Shown: positions 44,002 to 52,988, counted from the first letter of the stretch. The stretch: DNA of 64,000 nucleotides from Oscillospiraceae bacterium (GCA_017516065.1 JAFWDQ010000023.1:1-64000), one strand, 5' to 3'. The notes: a model not told the origin generated them from the sequence alone. Program-made: numbers and translations.

Positions 44002-45573
44002 ATGTCTGATTTTTCGCCCGAGACCATCGGGGGACTTCTTACCGGCTCCGCGGCGCGCTGGCCGGAGCTGACGGCGGCGGAAGAGGGCTCGGTCCGGCTC
44101 ACCTATGAGCAGCTGGACCGGCTGACAGACGAGCTGGCCCGGATGTTCCTGCAAAGGGGCATTGCCCGGGGGCAGCATGTCTGTATCTGGTGCGCCAATA
44201 CCATCAACGATCTTGCGGCTCTCATGGCCCTGCTGAAGCTGGGCGTCGTCTCCGTTCTCGTCAACGGCGAGCTGACGGCCTCGGAGCTGTCCGCCCTGCT
44301 GCGGCTCTCGGACGCCGATGTGCTCCTGTGCGGCGACGGGTTCCGGGGCAACGCCTTCCGGGACGCCTGTCCTGTCCTGCGGGACGCGGGGCTGATCCGG
44401 GATCATATCTATATCGGCGGCGACGTGACGGCTCTGGCAAAAGGCGCAGAGCTGGCCTCTGAGGCGGACTACGCCGCGGCCCGGGCCGCCGTCCGGCCCG
44501 AGGACACCGCCACCATGCTCTTTACCTCCGGCACCTCCTCCGGCCGGCCCCGGGCCGTGATGACAAGTCACCGGTCCTGGGTCCTGAACTCCGCCTCCCA
44601 GGCGGCGGCCCTGCTGGCCGACAGCAGCGACCGGTTCTACGCGGCGGTGCCCATGTTCCACTGCTTTGGCCTGTGCTCCTGCGTGCTGGCCGCCCTCTCC
44701 GTGGGGGCGCGGCTCTGCTTCCCACCGGACAAGAGCAGCCGGACCACACTGGAGCAGATCCAGGAGCGGGGCATCACCGTGCTCCACGGGGTGCCCACCA
44801 TGTACCATGCCATTCTGGCCAAGGATCGGCTGGAATCCTATGATATTTCCTCCCTGCGCATCGGCATGATCGGCGGGGATACCTATACTGTGACGCAGTT
44901 CATGGAGATCCGGGACAAGCTGGACTTCAATCTCGTTCCCGGCCTGGGCCTGACAGAGGCCACCGGCGGCATCACCTTTGCCTGTCCCGACGACGACGTC
45001 TCCGTGCTGTCCACCACTGTGGGCCACTTCTCCGAGCTGTTGGAGGGCCGCGTCATCGAGCGGGAGACCGGCCGGGTCCTGCCCCAGGGGGAGACCGGCG
45101 AGATCTGCGTCCGGGGACCCAGCGTCATGCAGGGCTACTACAAGGATCCCGACTCCACCGCCCGGGTCCTGGAAAAGGACGGCTGGCTCCACACCGGCGA
45201 CCTGGGCTATCTGGACGAGCAGGGGAACCTCCACTTTGCCGGACGCCTGAAGGAGGTCATCATCCGGGGCGGCGAGAACATCTCCCCCGGCGAGGTGGAA
45301 AACTGCATCGCGGAATATCCCAAGGTGGACGAGATCAAGGTGGTGGGCGTGCCCAGCCGCCATTTCGGCGAGGAGGTCTGCGCCTGCGTCACCCTGCGTC
45401 CCGGCGAGACGGCGGACAGCGGCGAGATCATCGACTATGTCCGCGCCCGGCTGGCGAAGTTCAAGGTCCCCAAGTTCGTGCTCTTCTTCCCGGAGCTGCC
45501 CAAGACGAACCGGGGGAAATACGACTGCATCAAGCTGCGCAGCATGGCCGCGGAGCAGGTGCGGAAGAAGTGA
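44002..45573 (+). CDS. AMP-forming acyl-CoA synthetase family protein
   Basis: 523 residues from ATG 44002 (MSDFSPETIGG). It adenylates a carboxylic acid and probably passes it to CoA. Core motifs: the phosphate loop LFTSGTSSGRPRAV, PGLGLTEATGG, the GWLHTGDLGYLDEQGNLHF hinge segment, GRLKEVIIRGGENISPGEVE, and the catalytic C-terminal Lys in PKTNRGKYD. The phosphate-loop Lys normally found as PKG is Arg (PRA). It has its own promoter, but its position after the PrpD-MFS genes suggests it activates the same acid or its product. Confidence 0.9.
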   Translation: MSDFSPETIGGLLTGSAARWPELTAAEEGSVRLTYEQLDRLTDELARMFLQRGIARGQHVCIWCANTINDLAALMALLKLGVVSVLVNGELTASELSALLRLSDADVLLCGDGFRGNAFRDACPVLRDAGLIRDHIYIGGDVTALAKGAELASEADYAAARAAVRPEDTATMLFTSGTSSGRPRAVMTSHRSWVLNSASQAAALLADSSDRFYAAVPMFHCFGLCSCVLAALSVGARLCFPPDKSSRTTLEQIQERGITVLHGVPTMYHAILAKDRLESYDISSLRIGMIGGDTYTVTQFMEIRDKLDFNLVPGLGLTEATGGITFACPDDDVSVLSTTVGHFSELLEGRVIERETGRVLPQGETGEICVRGPSVMQGYYKDPDSTARVLEKDGWLHTGDLGYLDEQGNLHFAGRLKEVIIRGGENISPGEVENCIAEYPKVDEIKVVGVPSRHFGEEVCACVTLRPGETADSGEIIDYVRARLAKFKVPKFVLFFPELPKTNRGKYDCIKLRSMAAEQVRKK

Positions 45574-45579
45574 GAAAAG

Positions 45580-45617
45580 AACCGCTCTCCCGGCGGTATG
45601 CCGGGAGAGCGGTTTTG
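45580..45617. terminator. Terminator between CoA ligase and small membrane protein
   Basis: A 15-bp perfect stem (45580-45594 with 45600-45614) ends in TTTTG; the converging gene may use it too. Confidence 0.9.
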
Positions 45618-45619
45618 TA

Positions 45620-45784
45620 TTATTCGATGATCTTGCCGACACGGTCGGCGATCTCGCCGGCGGTCTTGAGGACCTTTCCCACCATGGACTGGGACCGCTG
45701 CCGTTTGGGCATGGTCAGGAAGCTCAACGCCGCTCCCGCCGCCATGCCAATGGCCAGGGTGCAAAGAAAAGCCTTGCACTTCAT
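45620..45784 (-). CDS. Small single-pass membrane protein
   Basis: 54 residues: MKCKAFLCTLAIGMAAGAAL, one hydrophobic helix with small residues, then a basic and amphipathic tail ending in GKIIE. GAGGAG lies 11 bases before the ATG on the minus strand. Size and shape resemble YtxH-like proteins. It faces the CoA ligase and is divergent from pyrC. Confidence 0.65.
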   Translation of the reverse strand: MKCKAFLCTLAIGMAAGAALSFLTMPKRQRSQSMVGKVLKTAGEIADRVGKIIE

Positions 45785-45897
45785 GCTGCTGCTCGCTCCT
45801 CTCCTGCGGGACCGGCAGCGTTTTCCGGTCCCCTTCGGTTTTCATCGACAGTATACCCGGAAACGGCGGAAAAAACGCGGGGGAAACGAAAAAGCAA

Positions 45898-45926
45898 TTG
45901 CGAAATGATTTCCTGTACGCTATACT
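45898..45926 (+). promoter_or_regulatory. Promoter of pyrCFKD
   Basis: -35 TTGCGA (45898-45903), 17-bp spacer, -10 TATACT (45921-45926). The leader is about 57 nt, too short for a PyrR-type attenuator with its own terminator. Confidence 0.65.
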
Positions 45927-45989
45927 GAAACTGCGAAGGATCACACACAAGAGGAATGCCTCAATCGAAATAAAAACAGGGAGGACGTT

Positions 45990-47282
45990 ATGGCCCTTTT
46001 GATTCAAAACGCCACCGTTGTCGGCCCCGCCGAGGGCATCTCCGGCCAGGTGGACCTGCTCCTGGAGCACGGTATGATCACCGCCGCCGGAGAGGGACTC
46101 CAGGCCCCGGGGGCTATGGTGCTGGATGCCCGGGGACTGCTGGTCTGCGCCGGCCTGATCGACATGCACACCCATCTCCGGGATCCCGGTCAAACCCACA
46201 AGGAGACCCTGGAGACCGGCTGCCGGGCCGCCGCAAAGGGCGGCTTCACCTCGCTGGCCTGTATGGCCAATACGGACCCTGTCACCGATACGCCGGAGCT
46301 GCTGCGGGCCCTTCGGGCCCGGGGCGCGGCGCTGGGGCTGGTGAATCTGTATCCGGTGGGCGCCGTGACCCGGGGTCTGAAGGGACAGGAGCTGACGGAC
46401 CTGGAGGGCCTCATGGAGGCCGGGGCCCTGGCCTTTTCCGACGACGGCGTGCCCATCATGCGCACCGACCTGCTCCGGGAGGCCTTTCGCCGGACGGAAA
46501 AGCTGGGCGTGCCCATCCTCTCCCACTGCGAGGACGCGGAGCTGGTGCGCAATTACGCGGTCAACGAGGGGCCCGTCTCCCGGGTGCTGGAGATCCCCGG
46601 CCGGCCGGCCATCGCCGAGGAGCTGATGGTCCAGCGGGATATCATGCTGGCCGCCGAGTTCGGCGCCCCGGTCCATATCTGCCACGTCAGCACCAAGGGA
46701 GCCATTGAGCGCATCCGGCAGGCCAAGGAGCAGGGACTGCTGGTCACCTGCGAGACCTGCCCTCACTATTTTGCCCTGACGGAGCAGGAGATCCTGACCC
46801 GGGGGACCATGGCCAAGGTGAATCCGCCCCTGCGGACACCGGAGGACCTGGGCGCGGTGCTGGAGGGCCTCCGGGACGGTACCATCGACGTCATCGCCAC
46901 GGATCACGCCCCCCACGCAGCCGACGAAAAGGCCCTGTCCCTGGCGGAGGCCCCCTCCGGGATCTCCGGACTTGAGACGGCGCTGGCGGCGGCCCTGACT
47001 TATCTGTACCACACGGGGATGATGTCCCTGGACGATATCCTCAGCAAGATGACCGCCGAGCCGGCCTTTATCCTGGGTCTGTCCCGGGGCTGCCTGGCCG
47101 TGGGCGAGGCGGCGGATCTGATCCTCTTCGACCCCGACGAGGAGTGGACGGTGGACCCGGAGCAGTTCGTCTCCATGGGACACAACACACCCTTCGCCGG
47201 CCTGACGCTCAAGGGCCGGGTGAAGGCCTCCGTCATGGGAGGCAACGTGACGTGGAAGGAGGAGAGCATCCGTGTCCTTTGA
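45990..47282 (+). CDS. pyrC: Dihydroorotase
   Basis: Closes carbamoyl-aspartate to dihydroorotate in pyrimidine synthesis. 430 residues, class I length. Metal ligands are H60 and H62 in HTHLRDPG, further His in SHCED and CHVST, and the catalytic Asp in ATDHAPH near residue 308. An AGGGAGG site precedes the ATG. First gene of the pyr operon, overlapping pyrF by 11 bp. Confidence 0.96.
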   Translation: MALLIQNATVVGPAEGISGQVDLLLEHGMITAAGEGLQAPGAMVLDARGLLVCAGLIDMHTHLRDPGQTHKETLETGCRAAAKGGFTSLACMANTDPVTDTPELLRALRARGAALGLVNLYPVGAVTRGLKGQELTDLEGLMEAGALAFSDDGVPIMRTDLLREAFRRTEKLGVPILSHCEDAELVRNYAVNEGPVSRVLEIPGRPAIAEELMVQRDIMLAAEFGAPVHICHVSTKGAIERIRQAKEQGLLVTCETCPHYFALTEQEILTRGTMAKVNPPLRTPEDLGAVLEGLRDGTIDVIATDHAPHAADEKALSLAEAPSGISGLETALAAALTYLYHTGMMSLDDILSKMTAEPAFILGLSRGCLAVGEAADLILFDPDEEWTVDPEQFVSMGHNTPFAGLTLKGRVKASVMGGNVTWKEESIRVL

Positions 47283-48183
47283 CCGGCTGCAGCGCCTGAT
47301 CCTTGAGAGGAAGAACCCCTCCGTGGCGGGGCTCGATCCCCGGCTGGAATACGTGCCGGAGGAGCTTCGCAGCCGCTGCATCGGCGAATACGGTGCGACC
47401 CTGCGGGGTGCGGCGGAGGCGGTATTTGCATTCAACGCCGGGCTGCTGGACGCCCTGACGGACATCGTGCCGGCGGTGAAGCTCCAGTCGGCCTTCTACG
47501 AGCGGCTGGGGGTCCCCGGCATGGATGTGCTGGAGCGGACCATCCGGCTGGCCCGGGAGCTGGGCTTCTACGTCATCGGCGACATGAAGCGGGGGGACGT
47601 GGGGTCCACCGCCGAGGCCTATAGCGACGCCTATCTCGGCTCCGTGGAGGTGGAGGGCAGCCTCTGGGAGCCCTTCCCCTGCGACTGTCTCACCGTCAAC
47701 GCCTACCTGGGCTCCGACGGGCTCAGGCCGTTTCTCAAGACCTGTCTGGAGCGGGACAGAAGCGTCTTCGCTCTGGTGAAGACCTCCAATCCCTCCTCCG
47801 GTGAGCTTCAGGACAGGGCGCTGTCCGACGGGCCGGTATACGCCGCCGTAGGACGGCTGCTGGAGGAGCTGGGGGCCGGTGCGGAGGGCGAGTTCGGCTT
47901 CACGCCTCTGGGGGCGGTGGCCGGGGCTACCCATCCGACCCAACTGGCGGATATCCGTGAAACGCTGAAGCGCACCTTCCTGCTGGTGCCCGGCTACGGG
48001 GCCCAGGGGGGCAGAGCGGAGGACGTGGCCTGCGCCTTCATCGAGGGCGGTCTGGGGGCCGTCGTCAACTCCTCCCGGGGCATCATCTGCGCCTGGCAGA
48101 AAAACGGAGGAGACTATCGGACTGCCGCCCGGGACGCCGCTGCCGCCATGCGGGAGGATCTGGCGCGGTTTATCAAGATGTAA
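47272..48183 (+). CDS. pyrF: Orotidine 5'-phosphate decarboxylase (long form)
   Basis: Last step to UMP. 303 residues, the longer subfamily. The active-site block is VIGDMKRGDVGSTAEAY, preceded by PAVKLQSAFYE. The start is GTG 47272, nine bases after AAGGAGGAG and inside the end of pyrC, indicating translational coupling. Confidence 0.95.
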   Translation: MSFDRLQRLILERKNPSVAGLDPRLEYVPEELRSRCIGEYGATLRGAAEAVFAFNAGLLDALTDIVPAVKLQSAFYERLGVPGMDVLERTIRLARELGFYVIGDMKRGDVGSTAEAYSDAYLGSVEVEGSLWEPFPCDCLTVNAYLGSDGLRPFLKTCLERDRSVFALVKTSNPSSGELQDRALSDGPVYAAVGRLLEELGAGAEGEFGFTPLGAVAGATHPTQLADIRETLKRTFLLVPGYGAQGGRAEDVACAFIEGGLGAVVNSSRGIICAWQKNGGDYRTAARDAAAAMREDLARFIKM

Positions 48184-48195
48184 AGGAGGCGCGCT

Positions 48196-48948
48196 ATGCC
48201 TGTTTCGGAAATGGCCGTCATTCGGGAGAGCCGGGCCATGGAGCCCTACGGCTTCTCTCTGATTTTGGACGCCCCCGGCATCGCGGCTGCCGCCGTGCCG
48301 GGGCAGTTCGTTCACGTGGACTGCGGCGGCGATACGCTGCTGCGACGCCCCTTCGGCGTGTGCGGCGTGGATGGGATGCAGGTGCGCCTGTGCTATGAGC
48401 TGAAGGGCCGGGGCACGGAACTGCTGACCCGTGTCCGGGCCGGTGACCTGCTGCCGGTGATGGGGCCCCTGGGCAGGGGCTTCGATCTCAGCGGGGAGCG
48501 GATCCTTCTGGTGGGCGGCGGCATGGGCACCGCGCCGCTGCTCTTTGCAGCGGGCCGGAGCAAATATGCCGACGCGATCCTGGGCTACCGCAGCGCGGAT
48601 CAGGAGCTGCTCAGCGAGGATTATAAAAAAGTATGCGGCACCGTGGAGCTGTGCACCGACGACGGCACCCTGGGGGAGCATGCCTTCCCCGATGCCCTGG
48701 TCCGGCGGCGGCTGGAGCGGGAGGCCTATGACCGGGTGCTGATCTGCGGTCCCAACGCCATGATGAAGGCCGTGGCGAAGGTCTGCAAAGAGGCCGGAGC
48801 GCCCTATCAGGTGTCTCTGGACGTGCGGATGGGCTGCGGCGTGGGGGCGTGCCTGGTGTGCGCCTGCCGGGACAGCGCCGGGCACTATCGCCGGGTCTGC
48901 AGGGACGGTCCCGTGTTCGACGGAGAGGAGATGGACTGGGATGACTGA
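48196..48948 (+). CDS. pyrK: Dihydroorotate dehydrogenase electron-transfer subunit
   Basis: 250 residues. FAD-binding RRPFGVCG (50-57), NAD-binding [13 protein letters not shown], and a [2Fe-2S] cluster from C214, C219, C222 and C235. It links the PyrD flavin to NAD. It overlaps pyrD by 8 bp, matching one-to-one complex formation. Confidence 0.95.
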   Translation: MPVSEMAVIRESRAMEPYGFSLILDAPGIAAAAVPGQFVHVDCGGDTLLRRPFGVCGVDGMQVRLCYELKGRGTELLTRVRAGDLLPVMGPLGRGFDLSGERILLVGGGMGTAPLLFAAGRSKYADAILGYRSADQELLSEDYKKVCGTVELCTDDGTLGEHAFPDALVRRRLEREAYDRVLICGPNAMMKAVAKVCKEAGAPYQVSLDVRMGCGVGACLVCACRDSAGHYRRVCRDGPVFDGEEMDWDD

Positions 48949-49852
48949 TCTGACCATCGAATTTGCCGGTCTGCGCTGGAAAAATCCCGTGGCTGTGGCC
49001 AGCGGGACATTTGGCTTCGGCCGGGAGTACGGGGAATTCTACGATCTCTCGGAGCTGGGGGCCATCTGCGTCAAGGGGCTGACCCTGCATCCCCGGGAGG
49101 GGAACGCGCCGCCCCGGATCGCGGAGACCCCCGCCGGGATCCTCAACGCGGTAGGCCTGCAGAATCCGGGCGTGGAGGGCTTTATCCGGCAGGAGCTGCC
49201 GGAGCTGCGCCGCCACGATGTGCCCGTCATCGCCAACCTCTCGGGGAACTCCCCGGAGGAGTACGGGGAGATGGCCGCCATGCTCTCCGACGCCGGCGTG
49301 GATATGCTGGAGGTGAATATCTCCTGTCCCAATGTGAAGGCCGGAGGTATGGCCTTCGGCACCTGCCCCGCCGCGGCGGCGGAGGTCACCCGGGCGGTGA
49401 AGGACCGCTCAAAGGTCCCCGTCATGGTGAAGCTGTCCCCCAACGTCACGGACATCGCGGAGATGGCCCGGGCGGTGGAGGACGCCGGAGCCGACGCCCT
49501 GTCCCTGATCAACACGCTGCTGGGGATGCGGATCGACATCGAGACCCGGCGGCCCGTTCTGAGAAACAACACCGGAGGCCTGTCCGGCCCCGCGGTGTTC
49601 CCCGTAGCCGTCCGGATGGTCTGGCAGGTCCGGCAGGCGGTGAAGCTGCCCATTCTGGGCATGGGCGGTATCCGCAGCGGCGACGACGCCGTGGAGATGC
49701 TGCTGGCCGGGGCGGATGCCGTGGCCGTAGGTACGGCCTCGTTCGTGGATCCCTTTGCGCCGATCCGCGTGCGGGACGGCATCGCCGCCTATCTGGACAG
49801 CCACGGTCTGACATCGCCCCGGGAGCTGTCCGGAGGCGTCAGGGCCTGGTGA
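48941..49852 (+). CDS. pyrD: Dihydroorotate dehydrogenase, catalytic subunit (class 1B)
   Basis: 303 residues, FMN barrel. The catalytic base is C129 in [13 protein letters not shown], as expected for the class 1B enzyme that works with Pyr[12 protein letters not shown] and [14 protein letters not shown] are the substrate and flavin segments. The pyrE, pyrA and pyrB genes are not in the window. Confidence 0.96.
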   Translation: MTDLTIEFAGLRWKNPVAVASGTFGFGREYGEFYDLSELGAICVKGLTLHPREGNAPPRIAETPAGILNAVGLQNPGVEGFIRQELPELRRHDVPVIANLSGNSPEEYGEMAAMLSDAGVDMLEVNISCPNVKAGGMAFGTCPAAAAEVTRAVKDRSKVPVMVKLSPNVTDIAEMARAVEDAGADALSLINTLLGMRIDIETRRPVLRNNTGGLSGPAVFPVAVRMVWQVRQAVKLPILGMGGIRSGDDAVEMLLAGADAVAVGTASFVDPFAPIRVRDGIAAYLDSHGLTSPRELSGGVRAW

Positions 49853-49865
49853 GAGGAGAGAAATC

Positions 49866-51008
49866 ATGACCACCGTCTATCTGATTCGCCACGCGGAGGC
49901 GGAGGGGAACGTCTACCGGCGGATCCACGGACAGTACGACAGCCTTATCACCCCCAACGGGGAGCGGCAGCTGGAGGCGCTGGCGGAGCGGTTCCAGGGC
50001 CTGCCTCTGGACGCCGTGTATGCCAGCGACCTGTACCGCACCCGGCGCACGGCGGCGGCCGCGGCGAAATACTCCGGCCTGCCGGTGCAGCCGGTGCCCG
50101 GACTCCGGGAGCTGGCTCTGGGCCAATGGGAGGACATGACCTGGGGCGAGGTGGAGCGCCGCTGGCCGGAGAAGCTGTGGCAGTTCAACCATCAGCCGGA
50201 GCTCTGGGCCGTGGAGGGGGGAGAAACCTTCGAGGTCCTGCGCCGCCGCCTGTCCGGCACGGTCCGGGAGCTGGTGCGGTGCAATCCGGACCGGACCATC
50301 GTCGTCGCCAGCCACGGCATGGCCATCCGCGCCCTGACCAGCGTTCTGCTGGGGCTGTCCTGCGCCGAGATGGATCAGGTGCCTCACTCGGACAACACAG
50401 GCATCACCGTTCTCCGGGCCCGGGATGCGGCGCACATTGATGTCATCAGCGCCATCGGGGACATTGCCCACCTGTCGGAGGAACTGAGTACCTTTGCCAC
50501 CCAGCACTGGTGGAAAAAGGGAGGCAAGCAGATCCTGGACAGCAATCTCTGGTTCCGGCCTCTGGAGCCCGGAGATCCCTTCCCCGACGAGTGCCGTCGG
50601 GCGGCATGGCAGGAGCTCCACGGGGATCTGGACTATTACAACGAGGGGCCCGCGGACAGCCGGCGGCGGAGCTGGGCCGCCATGCTGAAGGATACCGTGG
50701 TCGGAGTGGTGGAGACGGAGCCCGCCGCGGGGCGGACTACTCTGTTCTGGCTGCTGCCGGAATACCGGAACGGCCGGCTGGGGCCCCAGCTGCTGGGGCA
50801 GGCTGTCAGCGCGTGCCGGAGCGCGGGGAGCGATACCCTGTCCGTGCTGCTGCCCCGGAGCGCCAGAGCGGTGGAATTCTTCCGCCGGTGGGGCTTCCGG
50901 GAGGCCGGGTACTTCCCCGGCGCCGACGTCCGCGTACCGATGCTGAAGCTGGAGCTGCCCATTGCCGTGCCGGAGTTTTCCAGCGACGGCGGCGAAATTT
51001 CAAGTTGA
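49866..51008 (+). CDS. Histidine phosphatase fused to GNAT acetyltransferase
   Basis: 380 residues. Residues 1-205 are a phosphoglycerate mutase-like phosphatase: LIRHAEAEGN (H9 is phosphorylated in the family), an Arg pair in YRTRRTAAAAA and the second His in VVASHGMAIRAL (H150). Residues about 225-375 are a GNAT N-acetyltransferase with LLPEYRNGRLGPQLLGQAVS and a VEFFRRWGFRE ending. The linker carries WWKKGGKQILD. It follows pyrD by 13 bp, so it may be cotranscribed. Substrates of both halves are unknown. Confidence 0.88.
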   Translation: MTTVYLIRHAEAEGNVYRRIHGQYDSLITPNGERQLEALAERFQGLPLDAVYASDLYRTRRTAAAAAKYSGLPVQPVPGLRELALGQWEDMTWGEVERRWPEKLWQFNHQPELWAVEGGETFEVLRRRLSGTVRELVRCNPDRTIVVASHGMAIRALTSVLLGLSCAEMDQVPHSDNTGITVLRARDAAHIDVISAIGDIAHLSEELSTFATQHWWKKGGKQILDSNLWFRPLEPGDPFPDECRRAAWQELHGDLDYYNEGPADSRRRSWAAMLKDTVVGVVETEPAAGRTTLFWLLPEYRNGRLGPQLLGQAVSACRSAGSDTLSVLLPRSARAVEFFRRWGFREAGYFPGADVRVPMLKLELPIAVPEFSSDGGEISS

Positions 51009-51033
51009 CAATATGGCCGTATTGTGGTATACT
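51005..51033 (+). promoter_or_regulatory. Promoter of the tRNA-Ser pair
   Basis: -35 TTGACA (51005-51010) overlaps the stop codon of the preceding gene; 17-bp spacer; -10 TATACT (51028-51033). Confidence 0.8.
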
Positions 51034-51062
51034 TCCTTTCGCGTTTGGAAAACCGCTGTGAT

Positions 51063-51149
51063 GGAGAGATGTCCGAGTGGTTTAAGGAGCCGGTCTTGAA
51101 AACCGGTGACTCGTAAGAGCCGTGGGTTCGAATCCCACTCTCTCCGCCA
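51063..51149 (+). tRNA. tRNA-Ser (anticodon TGA)
   Basis: Acceptor stem GGAGAGA/TCTCTCC, anticodon loop CTTGAAA (TGA), a long variable arm, T-loop GGTTCGAATCC and encoded CCA (51147-51149). Confidence 0.96.
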
Positions 51150-51184
51150 GATCTTGCTCTGGCGGCCAGACGATGAACCGGCCT

Positions 51185-51276
51185 GCGGAAGTACCCAAGT
51201 GGCCGAAGGGGCTCCCCTGCTAAGGGAGTAGGCGTCTAAACAGCGCGCGAGGGTTCAAATCCCTCCTTCCGCGCCA
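51185..51276 (+). tRNA. tRNA-Ser (anticodon GCT)
   Basis: Acceptor stem GCGGAAG/CTTCCGC, anticodon loop CTGCTAA (GCT), a long variable arm, T-loop GGTTCAAATCC and encoded CCA (51274-51276). It is 35 bp after the first tRNA-Ser and shares its promoter. Confidence 0.96.
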
Positions 51277-51280
51277 GAGA

Positions 51281-51317
51281 AAAAGCCTGTAATTGTAACG
51301 ATTACGGGCTTTTTTCA
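51281..51317 (+). terminator. Terminator of the tRNA-Ser pair
   Basis: Arms AAAAGCCTGTAAT and ATTACGGGCTTTT (one wobble) are followed by T residues. The gap 51318-51553 has no other clear feature apart from a TATAAT at 51471-51476 that may drive the next gene. Confidence 0.85.
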
Positions 51318-51553
51318 TGCCCTTTTTCCTTCGGTTTTCCCGTATGTTTCCCAAACGGGGTGATTTTCACCCGTGGCGGAGTTGTCCGGAGCGCAGACGG
51401 CGGGGCGGAGAAAAACCTGTTTTTTGAGATGGGACCCGTCCGGTCGTTGCATTCTTGAGAAAATATGCTATAATAATGCTGATCAGACTGATATCTATTG
51501 AACGTGACGCCCATGAGAGAAGCAATCATTACTTGAGACAGGAGGGAACATCC

Positions 51554-52342
51554 ATGCCGTATTGCCCCAACTGCAACCGTGCGGTGGATAACACCATGCG
51601 ATTTTGTCCCAACTGCGGGTATAATTTCTGCACCGTCAGCACTACCTTCTCAACGCCGGTGTATAACCCCGCCATGAACCAGTACAGCTATAATCCCTAT
51701 CAGGACAGAAGCTATCGGGTCGTCCTCGTCTCCACAGGGTACTGCAGCAAGGCCTATGCCAGAGATCTGCTGGAGGACATGCTGGGCTATTCCTCCGCCG
51801 ACAGCCGCGAGCTGCTCAAATCCGTTCCCGTGGAGGTGTGCCAGAGCCTCACCGCGCAGCAGGCCCAGTATATCGCCCAGGCGCTGACGGAGTACGGGAT
51901 GCAGGCTGCCGTCTGCCACGGTACCCAGTTCGTCAGACTTCCGGCCTATACCGGCGAGTCTGTGTTCCTGTCCAATGGCTCCTTCTCTCCCGGGATGCTG
52001 GGTGTTCTGGCCACCCTGTCCCTGGCCAACCGGGTCAACCGCATCAGACGCTGGAACTACTCGGATCCCAGACCCTTCCTGTTCACCCCGATCTATCGCA
52101 GTCCCGTTCCGCCTCCCCACGTCCGGCGCATGCCGTATCCCGGCCATCACCGGGCGCCGGTGCCGCCCCGGGTGGCGCCCCGTCCCCCCGTGCAGCCGTC
52201 CCGGCCGCCCATGGGGACGCCCCGGCCGTCGACCTCGCCAAAGAAGCCCGGCTCGACGACCCGTCCGCCCTCCGGCGGCAATCGCGGCGGCAGCTCCGGC
52301 GGCGGCAGCTACGGCAGCCACGGAGGCAGCGGAAGACGGTAA
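51554..52342 (+). CDS. Zinc-ribbon protein with an L12-like domain and Pro/Gly-rich tail
   Basis: 263 residues from ATG 51554, which has GGAGGGA upstream. A double zinc ribbon (CPNC and CPNCG, residues 4-21) is followed at about 58-125 by YRVVLVSTGY and two helices resembling the ClpS/L7-L12 C-terminal fold. A hydrophobic or loop segment follows near 145-165, then a Pro/Arg/His-rich and finally Gly/Ser-rich disordered tail. No role is known to me. The L12-like domain is judged from the pattern of strand and helices, so it needs a profile search. Confidence 0.75.
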   Translation: MPYCPNCNRAVDNTMRFCPNCGYNFCTVSTTFSTPVYNPAMNQYSYNPYQDRSYRVVLVSTGYCSKAYARDLLEDMLGYSSADSRELLKSVPVEVCQSLTAQQAQYIAQALTEYGMQAAVCHGTQFVRLPAYTGESVFLSNGSFSPGMLGVLATLSLANRVNRIRRWNYSDPRPFLFTPIYRSPVPPPHVRRMPYPGHHRAPVPPRVAPRPPVQPSRPPMGTPRPSTSPKKPGSTTRPPSGGNRGGSSGGGSYGSHGGSGRR

Positions 52343-52350
52343 TTTTGCCT

Positions 52351-52396
52351 ATAACAAAAGAACGGCAAGGCAGAAGCCTTGCCGTTCTTTTGTTAT
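52351..52396. terminator. Very long bidirectional terminator
   Basis: A 21-bp perfect stem (52351-52371 with 52376-52396) with an AGAA loop and ATAACAAAAG/CTTTTGTTAT ends. It can stop the zinc-ribbon transcript and anything from the mutL side. Confidence 0.9.
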
Positions 52397-52401
52397 CTTA
52401 T

Positions 52402-52502
52402 TCAGGCCCGGCCGAACTGCTTTTCCAGTTGGGCCGGGTCATGCGGATGGAGACGGGGCGGCCGTGGGGGCAGTAGCGCACGCCCTGCTCCAAGACGGCG
52501 CG
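52402..52502 (-). pseudogene. Duplicated 3' end of mutL (fragment)
   Basis: About 100 bp nearly identical to the last 100 bp of mutL (52989-53090), from the stop codon inwards, including the CPHGRPVSIRMTR coding region. One base is missing after MTR, so the last residues are out of frame. There is no start codon or upstream mutL sequence. It lies beyond the GNAT gene, separated from intact mutL by about 490 bp. Confidence 0.9.
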
Positions 52503-52545
52503 GGTCCATGGGCCCGCGCCTCTTTTGTATGTATGCGCTTTTGTT

Positions 52546-52950
52546 TCAGCAATTCAGCCCCTTCACCATGGTCCGGTCGTTGAGGACCTCATAGCCGAAC
52601 CGCCGGTACAGCGCGTGGGCGTCCCGGGTGATCAGGATCCCCCGGAGCCCCGCGTATTCCGGAAGGGACTCGATGTACGATACCAGCGCGGTCCCCAGGC
52701 CCCGGTGCTGATAGTCCGTGTCGATGATCACGTCGCACAGGTAATAGGTCGTGGCGTAGTCGCTGATGACCCGGGCAAAGCCGACGAGCTTCCCGTTCTC
52801 CTCCAGCCGGACGCCGTAGCAGGAGGAGTGGCGGAGGGAGGCCTCGATCTGCTCCGTGGGGCGCTGATCCGCCCAGTAGGTCATTTTCAGAAGCCGGGCG
52901 ATCTCCTCCGTGTCCATGTGCTCCGCGCCGTCGATGATCTTGTAATTCAT
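52546..52950 (-). CDS. GNAT-family N-acetyltransferase
   Basis: 134 residues with the acetyl-CoA site QHRGLGTALV and the C-terminal ALYRRFGYE typical of small GNAT enzymes. It follows mutL by 38 bp on the same strand and ends before a stray copy of the mutL end, so it looks like an insertion at that point. No strong ribosome binding site is seen. Substrate unknown. Confidence 0.88.
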   Translation of the reverse strand: MNYKIIDGAEHMDTEEIARLLKMTYWADQRPTEQIEASLRHSSCYGVRLEENGKLVGFARVISDYATTYYLCDVIIDTDYQHRGLGTALVSYIESLPEYAGLRGILITRDAHALYRRFGYEVLNDRTMVKGLNC

Positions 52951-52988
52951 TTAAGAAGACTTCTTTCCCTGCGTGTGGATTTTTCCCG

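Noticed and set aside
52490..52530. Hairpin GGCGCGGG/CCCGCGCC followed by TCTTTT as a terminator for the mutL operon
   Set aside because: The T tract is on the plus-strand side, while the operon runs on the minus strand, and no plus-strand gene needs it after the stem at 52351-52396.
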